A stretch of 6,250 nucleotides of DNA from Clostridia bacterium (GTDB lineage Bacteria > Bacillota > Clostridia > Oscillospirales > Acutalibacteraceae), in the NCBI GenBank assembly GCA_900752115.1, contig CAADUC010000040.1, forward strand, positions 1 to 6,250, read 5' to 3'. The notes under the pieces were generated by a model, which was not told the DNA's origin, searched no databases, and saw only the letters and a list, made by a program, of their open reading frames with translations. This document shows positions 1 through 5,210 of the stretch, piece by piece; position 1 is the stretch's first letter, and each line of letters begins with the position of its first letter. The position numbers and the translations under genes were made by a program.

Positions 1-15
1 ATTTCCTTTACTCAT
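1..15 (-). CDS. Possible 5' end of a divergent gene, first five codons only
   Basis: Read on the minus strand, an ATG at 15-13 opens a frame encoding M-S-K-G-N before the window ends. Seven bases upstream of this ATG lies an AGGGGG-type purine run (complement of 23-28) that could act as a ribosome binding site. The product cannot be identified from five residues. The call rests on start-codon context and on the promoter-like and operator-like sequence upstream of it. It could equally be a chance ATG. Confidence 0.4.
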
Positions 16-20
16 AGCAA

Positions 21-63
21 TACCCCCTGATGTAGTACTTATATTTTCCTACATCAGGGGGTA
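21..63. repeat. Perfect 15-bp inverted repeat beside the divergent start
   Basis: The left arm TACCCCCTGATGTAG (21-35) and the right arm CTACATCAGGGGGTA (49-63) are exact reverse complements, separated by a 13-nt AT-rich spacer (36-48). Neither strand has a U-tract directly after the stem, so it does not look like an intrinsic terminator. In a minus-strand transcript the stem ends 7 nt before the ATG at 15-13 and contains the only ribosome-binding-site-like run (GGGGG). It could therefore be an operator for a dimeric repressor, or an RNA hairpin that hides the ribosome binding site. The symmetry is directly visible; the role is inference. Confidence 0.85.
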
Positions 64-74
64 CTTTGTCTATT

Positions 75-103
75 GTCCGTTTTTACGGGGGCAGTTCAAA
101 TCG
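75..103 (-). promoter_or_regulatory. Possible promoter for the divergent minus-strand gene
   Basis: On the minus strand a TTGAAC hexamer is followed after 16 nt by GACAAT, four of six matches to the -10 consensus. Transcription would start close to the right arm of the inverted repeat at 49-63, so the whole repeat would sit at the start of the leader. A second possible pair, TAGACA then GAAAAT 18 nt later, overlaps the repeat itself. Both matches are moderate and the choice between them is open. Confidence 0.3.
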
Positions 104-241
104 TTTTCCACGATGAGCACTTGTTTTTTCCGGAGAAATAATGCCGGAAAAAGAACGTCCTGTCCTGCCGCAGACCGGAATGAGCCGCCTGATCCTTTGG
201 AGAAAAGGAAGAGGGAAAATGTGAAAAAACTTTGAAAAGGG

Positions 242-270
242 TTGCGGAATCGGGTTCTTTGTACTATCAT
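242..270 (+). promoter_or_regulatory. Probable promoter of the M23 peptidase gene
   Basis: TTGCGG (242-247) and TATCAT (265-270) are separated by 17 nt. The -10 matches five of six consensus bases, while the -35 keeps only the TTG. Transcription would begin near 277, giving a leader of about 88 nt before the TTG start at 365. A small dyad, TTACA-N4-TGTAA at 282-295, lies just downstream of the expected start site and could be a regulator site. No other plus-strand promoter as good was seen between 64 and 364. Confidence 0.45.
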
Positions 271-351
271 AAGAATATTGATTACAAATCTGTAACCAAA
301 TTTAAGACGAATCCTCCTCCTCCGGCGGTGAAAAACGGCGGGTGGGGAGAA

Positions 352-356
352 GGGAG
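352..356 (+). promoter_or_regulatory. Ribosome binding site fixing a TTG start
   Basis: GGGAG, within the longer purine run GGGGAGAAGGGAG (344-356), ends 8 nt before the TTG at 365. This spacing is ideal and is the main reason to accept a TTG start for the peptidase. Upstream pyrimidine triplets (TCC repeated four times at 312-323) can pair with the same purine run. Confidence 0.8.
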
Positions 357-364
357 CGATACAT

Positions 365-2035
365 TTGCACAAGGAAGGTTTCAAACGAGGGTTGGTACGC
401 TTGTCCCGCACGCTGTATGTCGTCGGTATTCAGTCGATGCGTATTCTCAAGCGGTTTGGCCGTCGTGTATCCCGTTTTCTCCGCCCCGTCGGGCGTTTTG
501 TAAATCGGGTTTGGCAGGCAACGGCAGGGCGTTGGATCCGCCGTATCGGTAAAGAGCTTCATGCGGTGCGCGAGGGTTTTTCAATTGCAGGCGGCCGGTT
601 GAAAAGAGCGAAAAAGCAGGGTGCGCTGCCTGTGGTGAAGGAATCGCTTCGTGTAGCCGGGAGAGGCGTAGTGCGTCATCGGAATATCTGGTGCGCGTTT
701 TTGAATTTGGCGGCTCCTGTCGCGGCGCTTTGCCTGCTGCTGGCGACCGTGCGATACTGGACCTCAATGGAATTTGGTTTGAGCCTAACCTATAATGGCG
801 AATCGATTGGTGTAATTGAAAACGAGAAGGTGTTTGAAGACGCCACTGAGATGGTGAGTCAGCGTATGGTGCATGCCGGATCGGAGGGGGACGGAAACGT
901 ATCCATGACGCCGACGTTTTCTCTCGTTGTGTCAGATGGAACGGAATATACCATCGCCGACACGGTCTGCAATAAAATCATTGAGCAGTCCGATGGGATT
1001 ATTGAGGAAGCCACCGGGCTCTATATCAACGGCGAGCTTGTGGGAGCAGTCAAGAGCAGCGCGGATCTCAGCCATATTCTTCAGGGAATTCTTGATGAGG
1101 CAAAGGGAGACGACGAGGATGCCACAGCCGTCTTTGCACAAACGGTGGAAAGTGTAACGGGTCTGTTCCCGACATCGACTGTGATTACCTCTGACGAAAT
1201 GGAGGAGGAGCTTTCGGCTTCGTCCCAGAAGGCCATTACGTATGTGGTGCAGGAAGGAGATACGGCGGTTGACATTGCGGAGAAGAACAATATGTCTCTC
1301 GAGGAGCTGGAAAATCTGAATGCCGGGGTTGCGGACGGCTTGATTCATGTCGGAGATGTTCTGACTCTTCAGACCCCCGTTTCCCGCCTCGAGGTGCAGA
1401 TCATCAAGACGGAGACATATCAGGAGTCACTCCCGTATAAGACCATTACGCAGACGGACGACAACGAGTATACGGATTACAGCGCTGTAATCACGGAAGG
1501 CAGCGAGGGAGTGCAGGAGTGTGTTGACCGTGTCACTTATCTCAACGGCGTGGAGGTTTCCCGGGAGAATATTTCCACAACAGTGATTACCCCGGCAGTG
1601 GACAGAGTGGTTGTGATCGGAACGCAGGAACGCCCCAAGCATTCCGGAATCGGAACGGGCACCTTTATTTGGCCGTGTCCTTCGCTTCATACCATTACAA
1701 CGTATTATGAGTACCGCTGGGGATCGTTCCATTCCGGACTGGATATCTCGGGAAGCAGCGCTTACGGGAAGCCCATTGTCGCTTCCGACAGCGGTACCGT
1801 TACGGCGGCCGGCTATTCCGGAAGTTATGGCTACCGGGTGATCATCGATCATGCCAACGGTATGCAGACGTTGTATGCCCACTGCAGCGAGCTGCTTGTT
1901 TCTGTGGGACAGAAGGTGGAGCAGGGCGAGACGATTGCCCTGGTGGGAAGCACCGGTAACTCAACGGGTCCGCATTGCCATTTCGAGATTTATGTCAACG
2001 GATCCCGTGTCGATCCGCTGCCGTATGTAAGTTAA
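365..2035 (+). CDS. Membrane-anchored peptidoglycan hydrolase: LysM, G5 and M23 peptidase domains
   Basis: This 556-residue protein is probably a zinc endopeptidase that cuts peptidoglycan cross-bridges or stem peptides outside the membrane. Residues 1-108 are very rich in Arg and Lys. One hydrophobic segment (about 109-130) should anchor it with the C-terminus outside. Two related segments follow (about 141-170 and 218-247), each with an NGE-x(2)-G core. A LysM domain (about 291-336, with the VQEGDT signature) and a G5-like domain (about 341-420) precede the M23 domain (about 430-556). The metal site is complete: H456 and D460 in HSGLD, and H539 in HCHFE, with H505 (LYAHCS) and H537 as catalytic histidines. 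The start is TTG at 365, chosen for a strong GGGAG site 8 nt upstream; an in-frame ATG at codon 25 lacks such a site. It appears to be transcribed alone. The domain calls are firm; the exact bond cleaved is unknown. Confidence 0.93.
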   Translation: MHKEGFKRGLVRLSRTLYVVGIQSMRILKRFGRRVSRFLRPVGRFVNRVWQATAGRWIRRIGKELHAVREGFSIAGGRLKRAKKQGALPVVKESLRVAGRGVVRHRNIWCAFLNLAAPVAALCLLLATVRYWTSMEFGLSLTYNGESIGVIENEKVFEDATEMVSQRMVHAGSEGDGNVSMTPTFSLVVSDGTEYTIADTVCNKIIEQSDGIIEEATGLYINGELVGAVKSSADLSHILQGILDEAKGDDEDATAVFAQTVESVTGLFPTSTVITSDEMEEELSASSQKAITYVVQEGDTAVDIAEKNNMSLEELENLNAGVADGLIHVGDVLTLQTPVSRLEVQIIKTETYQESLPYKTITQTDDNEYTDYSAVITEGSEGVQECVDRVTYLNGVEVSRENISTTVITPAVDRVVVIGTQERPKHSGIGTGTFIWPCPSLHTITTYYEYRWGSFHSGLDISGSSAYGKPIVASDSGTVTAAGYSGSYGYRVIIDHANGMQTLYAHCSELLVSVGQKVEQGETIALVGSTGNSTGPHCHFEIYVNGSRVDPLPYVS

Positions 2036-2275
2036 AGTAAGGCTTTCTTTTCGATAGATTCTATCCTGATCTATTGGATGATTTTTCCAATATTTTAAGA
2101 AAAATCAAACAAAGACCTGTCTTATTTCTACATTTTTTGCAGAGGTTTCCCTTTTATGTAAAGCAGTATATCCTCCTGATTTCTGCGGGGATGCCCTATT
2201 TTTCCTGCCGCGGCGCTTTCTCTTTAGGGAAAGCGCCGTTTTTTTCCGTTTTTCCGATTTTGTGACGGCGTTTGG
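2036..2275. other. Intergenic region: 3' UTR of the M23 gene and terminator
   Basis: No gene is credible here. The 175 nt between the peptidase stop and the terminator are AT-rich, with two small low-GC hairpins: GATAG (2053-2057) with CTATC (2061-2065), and ATTGGA (2073-2078) with TCCAAT (2086-2091). Neither has the GC content or U-tract of a good terminator. The functional elements are the terminator at 2211-2245 and the promoter starting at 2276. Confidence 0.6.
2211..2245 (+). terminator. Rho-independent terminator after the M23 peptidase gene
   Basis: A perfect 10-bp stem, CGGCGCTTTC (2211-2220) with GAAAGCGCCG (2229-2238), encloses an 8-nt loop and is followed at once by seven T residues (2239-2245). 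This is a textbook intrinsic terminator. It lies 175 nt past the peptidase stop and just before the murA promoter, so it separates the two transcription units. Confidence 0.95.
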
Positions 2276-2304
2276 TTGACATTTTCCGACCGGTGTATTA
2301 TTAT
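2276..2304 (+). promoter_or_regulatory. Near-consensus vegetative promoter of the murA operon
   Basis: A perfect TTGACA (2276-2281), a 17-nt spacer and TATTAT (2299-2304, five of six consensus bases) form a strong housekeeping sigma-factor promoter. Transcription should start near 2311, leaving a leader of about 250 nt before the murA start. A TTGTA-N6-TACAA dyad (2325-2340) lies about 15 nt into the transcript. Confidence 0.88.
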
Positions 2305-2310
2305 CTAAAA

Positions 2311-2564
2311 GAATAAGGGTTTGTTTGTACTAAACTACAAGACAGCCTTTTTTCCTTTTTTTGATTTTATCGCAGCGTTCCGAAGCGTCTCCTGCGCCCT
2401 GACCGGTTTTGCGGCTGGAGGCAGCGGAGCAAAGCCGTCTTCCGTGGCTTTGTATCTTTCTTTTTATGCATGGCTTCGGGATGTTTTCTGCAACATTTTG
2501 ACATAAATATTTTCCGTATCTGGACGCAAGATAACCGTGATAAAATTGATTGGAGCGTGCCGAA
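2311..2564 (+). promoter_or_regulatory. Long structured 5' leader of murA
   Basis: About 250 nt separate the likely transcription start from the murA start, far more than a ribosome binding site needs. Two stems compete for the same bases. Segment 2404-2412 pairs with 2429-2437 (9 bp, one G-U). Segment 2430-2436 (CAAAGCC) pairs perfectly with 2446-2452 (GGCTTTG), followed by a U-rich but interrupted tract (2453-2467). An upstream stem pairs CGCAG (2371-2375) with CTGCG (2392-2396) around a small inner hairpin. I recognise no known riboswitch class. The competing-stem layout resembles an attenuator, but this is inference from base pairing by eye. Confidence 0.45.
2552..2555 (+). promoter_or_regulatory. 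Ribosome binding site that decides the murA start
   Basis: GGAG lies 9 nt before TTG 2565. The alternative TTG at 2550-2552 overlaps this site and has no ribosome binding site of its own, so the shorter murA reading is favoured. Confidence 0.75.
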
Positions 2565-3848
2565 TTGGATAAATTTGTGATTAAAGGTGGCAATCGTCTG
2601 GAAGGCGAGGTCTCGATCAGCGGGGCAAAGAATGCCGCTCTTGTTATTATTCCCGCAGCCATTCTTTCTGACGGCGTATGCCGTATTGAAAATATTCCTA
2701 ATATCACTGACGTTTCTTCGATCATTCACATTTTACAGGATATGGGAGCCAAGGTCCGCACGGTCGGACGCTCCGCCATTGAGATTGATCCTTCTACTGT
2801 GAGCACTTGTGTGGCGCCGTATGAGCTGGCACGCCATATTCGCGGCTCCTATTATCTTTTGGGCGCTCTGCTGGGACGTTTTCACCATGCGGTGGTGACG
2901 ATGCCCGGAGGGTGCAATTTCGGCGTGCGTCCGATTGACCAGCATCTTAAGGGCTTTGCGGCGCTTGGAGCCACGTACAGCCTGGAGGGCGGCATGGTGG
3001 ATGTGAGCGCTTCTGAGCTGATTGGAAACAGTGTCTATCTGGACGTTGTTTCTGTGGGCGCAACCATGAATATCATGCTTGCCGCTGTCCGCGCCAAGGG
3101 CACGACGGTGATTGAGAACGCGGCAAAGGAGCCCCATATTGTTGATTTGGCCAACTTCCTCAATTCCATGGGAGCAGATATTCGCGGCGCAGGCACCGAT
3201 GTGATTAAAATTTACGGCTGCTCCTATCTGCGCGGCACGACGTATTCCATTATTCCGGATCAGATTGAGGCAGGAACCTATATGGTGGCTGCCGCTGCCA
3301 CCTGCGGGGATGTCCTGGTGAAAAATGTGATTCCCAAGCATCTGGAGTCTATTTCCGCCAAGCTGGAGGAGATGGGCGTTACCGTGGAAGAATTTGACGA
3401 TGCGGTTCGGGTAACGCGTACCGGCAAACTCAACAAATGCAACATCAAAACGCTGCCCCATCCGGGCTTCCCCACCGATATGCAGCCGCAGATTGCGGCG
3501 CTGCTTTCCACAGCGAGCGGGACGAGCATCATTAACGAGAGCGTGTGGGACAATCGTTTCCGCTATGTGGAGGAGCTCAAGCGCATGGGTGCTCAGATTT
3601 CGGTAGACGGCCGTCTGGCTGTCATTGAAGGCGTCGATCATCTGAATGCCGCTCCTGTTAAGGCAACGGATTTGCGAGCCGGAGCCGCGATGCTCATTGC
3701 TGCCCTGGCGGCCCGCGGAACGACGCAGATTGAGGATATTCAGCATATAGAGCGCGGCTATGAGGACGTTGTGGAGAAGCTGCGTGCACTCGGCGCGGAT
3801 ATTCGCCGTGTCTATGTGCCGGAGCCGGCAGTTCCCTGCGCGATTTGA
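2565..3848 (+). CDS. murA: UDP-N-acetylglucosamine 1-carboxyvinyltransferase (MurA)
   Basis: MurA transfers enolpyruvate from phosphoenolpyruvate to UDP-GlcNAc, the first committed step of peptidoglycan precursor synthesis in the cytoplasm. The 427-residue product has normal family length and the EPSP-synthase-like two-domain fold. The active-site residues are visible: K22-N23 in GAKNA, C117 in PGGCNFGVRP (equivalent to E. coli Cys115), D305 in FPTDMQ, R371 in DLRAG and R397 in IERGYE. Keeping Cys rather than Asp at the loop position predicts fosfomycin sensitivity at the target level (inference). I place the start at TTG 2565, giving M-D-K-F-V-I-K-G-G as in other MurA proteins. GGAG at 2552-2555 lies 9 nt upstream of it, whereas an earlier in-frame TTG at 2550 would overlap that site. 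It is first in an operon; the next gene begins 44 nt after the stop. Confidence 0.97.
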   Translation: MDKFVIKGGNRLEGEVSISGAKNAALVIIPAAILSDGVCRIENIPNITDVSSIIHILQDMGAKVRTVGRSAIEIDPSTVSTCVAPYELARHIRGSYYLLGALLGRFHHAVVTMPGGCNFGVRPIDQHLKGFAALGATYSLEGGMVDVSASELIGNSVYLDVVSVGATMNIMLAAVRAKGTTVIENAAKEPHIVDLANFLNSMGADIRGAGTDVIKIYGCSYLRGTTYSIIPDQIEAGTYMVAAAATCGDVLVKNVIPKHLESISAKLEEMGVTVEEFDDAVRVTRTGKLNKCNIKTLPHPGFPTDMQPQIAALLSTASGTSIINESVWDNRFRYVEELKRMGAQISVDGRLAVIEGVDHLNAAPVKATDLRAGAAMLIAALAARGTTQIEDIQHIERGYEDVVEKLRALGADIRRVYVPEPAVPCAI

Positions 3849-3892
3849 CGCGCTTTTGACCTTGAATTTTATGGAAAGGATTTTGCAGTGCT

Positions 3893-4687
3893 ATGGCGCG
3901 ATTTTGTCCCCTGTTCAGCGGCAGCAGCGGCAACAGTTACTATATTGGTTCCGCCGCGCACGGCGTTTTGATTGACGCCGGAAAAAACGCGAAGCAGATC
4001 ACGGAGGCTCTGCAGCGCTGCGAGATTCCGATTGAGGCTATCGAGGCTATTTTTATCACACATGAGCACAGCGACCATGTCAGCGGCCTTCGTGTCTTTG
4101 CATCCCGACATAAGATTCCGGTCTATGGCTCGAATGGGACCATGACCGCCCTGCAGGATATGGGAATCCTGAACGGAAAATTTCCGGCCAATGCTCTCTC
4201 TCTTGAGGGCATGGAATGCGCCGGAATGTACATCAAGCCGTTTCATATTCCGCATGATTGTGCGGAAGGCTACGGCTACCGCCTTATGACGGCGGACGGG
4301 CGCGGTGTTTCCGTGGCAACTGATCTTGGTTATATGACGGGCGAGGTTCGGGAATCCATCACGGGATCCGATTTGATTGTGCTGGAATCAAACCATGATA
4401 TTGGTATGCTGCGCAATGGGCCGTATCCTTACGCTCTCAAGCAGCGGATTCTCTCCGGCATGGGACATTTGAGCAACGTCTCCTGTGCGGAGGAACTCTG
4501 CCGGTTTGTCAGAACCGGCACAACACGTTTCTGGCTGGCACATTTGAGTCAGGAGAACAATACGCCGGAACTGGCTTATCAAACCTCTCTGTGCAGTCTT
4601 ACCATGGAGGGAATGAAGGAAAATCTTGATTATCAGCTGGCCGTGGCTCCCCGGAGCAATGATGTCGGAAAGGTGATGGTTTTCTGA
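3893..4687 (+). CDS. WalJ/YycJ-like metallo-beta-lactamase-fold hydrolase
   Basis: This 264-residue cytoplasmic protein has the metallo-beta-lactamase fold of the WalJ/YycJ/VicX family. The metal-binding HxHxDH motif is intact as HEHSDH (57-62). Further likely ligands are H121 in HIPHD, D144 in ATDLG and H192 in GHLSN, and the C-terminal LAHLSQENN (215-223) is typical of the family. The N-terminal LFSGSSGNS (7-15) is the usual first strand and turn. In Bacilli the relative is encoded with the WalRK wall-stress regulators and has been linked to nuclease activity and to coordinating division with replication; whether that holds here is unknown. The ATG at 3893 has AAAGGA 12 nt upstream, slightly far but acceptable, and there is no in-frame start nearby upstream. 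It lies between murA and rlmH, 1 nt before the latter, so the three are co-transcribed. Confidence 0.92.
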   Translation: MARFCPLFSGSSGNSYYIGSAAHGVLIDAGKNAKQITEALQRCEIPIEAIEAIFITHEHSDHVSGLRVFASRHKIPVYGSNGTMTALQDMGILNGKFPANALSLEGMECAGMYIKPFHIPHDCAEGYGYRLMTADGRGVSVATDLGYMTGEVRESITGSDLIVLESNHDIGMLRNGPYPYALKQRILSGMGHLSNVSCAEELCRFVRTGTTRFWLAHLSQENNTPELAYQTSLCSLTMEGMKENLDYQLAVAPRSNDVGKVMVF

Positions 4688-4688
4688 G

Positions 4689-5168
4689 ATGATGACCGTC
4701 AGCCTGATTTGTATCGGTAAGCTTAAGGAAAAATACTGGAGGGACGCCTGCGCTGAATATGAGAAGCGGCTTTCCGCATTCTGCCGTTTTCAGATTGTGG
4801 AGCTTCCCGAGAGCCGCCTGCCGGATACACCGTCTGAGGCGCAGAAGGAAGCCGCACTGGAGGAGGAAGGCAAACGGATTCTTGCCGCTGCGGGCAATGC
4901 GCACTTGATTGCCCTTTGTATTGAAGGAAAGGAGCAGTCGTCAGAGCGCCTTGCATCCACGGTGCAGGAGCTTTCCATACGGGGGGTGAGCAGTCTGACG
5001 TTCTGTATCGGCAGTTCATTCGGTCTTTCACCTCGTGTGAAACAGGCCGCACAGCTGCGTTTGTCGTTTTCCCCCATGACTTTTCCGCATCAGCTGGCCC
5101 GCGTGATGCTTTGTGAACAGATTTACCGTGTGTTTCAGATCAACACAAACGGAAAGTACCATAAGTAA
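4689..5168 (+). CDS. rlmH: 23S rRNA pseudouridine-1915 N3-methyltransferase (RlmH)
   Basis: RlmH is a small SPOUT methyltransferase that uses S-adenosylmethionine to methylate the pseudouridine at 23S rRNA position 1915 (E. coli numbering) in helix 69 of assembled ribosomes. The 159-residue length matches the family exactly. Visible signatures are the N-terminal LICIGKLKEKYW (6-17), the cofactor-loop region FCIGSSFGLS, the MTFPHQLARVMLCEQIYR helix, and the invariant C-terminal YHK. One oddity is GSS where most relatives have a GG pair in the loop. The start is one of two adjacent ATGs; the first (4689) is preferred because AGGTGA (4671-4676) is 12 nt upstream. It follows the WalJ-like stop by a single base, implying translational coupling, and ends the operon, with a terminator 15 nt after its stop. 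Confidence 0.97.
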   Translation: MMTVSLICIGKLKEKYWRDACAEYEKRLSAFCRFQIVELPESRLPDTPSEAQKEAALEEEGKRILAAAGNAHLIALCIEGKEQSSERLASTVQELSIRGVSSLTFCIGSSFGLSPRVKQAAQLRLSFSPMTFPHQLARVMLCEQIYRVFQINTNGKYHK

Positions 5169-5183
5169 ATCCAATTCAACCGG

Positions 5184-5210
5184 ACGGATCCCGAGAGGGA
5201 TCCGTTTTTT
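5184..5210 (+). terminator. Rho-independent terminator of the murA-rlmH operon
   Basis: A perfect 9-bp stem, ACGGATCCC (5184-5192) with GGGATCCGT (5197-5205), encloses a GAGA tetraloop and ends in a run of six T residues (5205-5210). It starts 15 nt after the rlmH stop codon. Confidence 0.95.

Larger units (their letters stand above)
64..364. other. Divergent intergenic region
   Basis: This 300-nt stretch has no convincing gene. Besides the promoters, it holds a 9-bp inverted repeat, TTTTTCCGG (125-133) with CCGGAAAAA (144-152), which carries its T-run before and its A-run after the stem and so cannot be a terminator on either strand. It also holds a weak 5-bp hairpin (100-104 with 110-114), a fourfold TCC run (312-323), and the strong GGGAG ribosome binding site (352-356) of the downstream gene. 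Confidence 0.7.

Noticed and set aside
125..152. 9-bp inverted repeat as a terminator
   Set aside because: The T-run precedes and the A-run follows the stem on both strands, the wrong order for intrinsic termination.
1427..1882. 151-codon minus-strand frame opposite the M23 gene
   Set aside because: It is a shadow of the G5 and M23 coding sequence, with no ribosome binding site or recognisable motif.
2163..2178. AGGAGG on the minus strand as a ribosome binding site
   Set aside because: No start codon follows at a usable distance and no minus-strand gene reads from here.
2074..2265. 63-codon plus-strand frame after the M23 gene
   Set aside because: It runs through the strong terminator at 2211-2245, has no ribosome binding site and has a composition dictated by T-rich DNA.
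2321..2506. 61-codon frame in the murA leader, possible leader peptide
   Set aside because: The TTG start has no correctly spaced ribosome binding site, and the Phe-rich translation follows the T-tracts.
2498..2546. TTGACA at 2498-2503, and the extended -10 TGATAAAAT at 2538-2546, as a second murA promoter
   Set aside because: The TTGACA has no -10 box at 16-18 nt. The TAAAAT has no -35, and its start site would fall inside the murA ribosome binding site.
2733..3746. 337-codon minus-strand frame opposite murA
   Set aside because: It lies wholly antisense to a certain murA with all catalytic residues. The His/Asn/Arg-rich translation is typical of a shadow frame.
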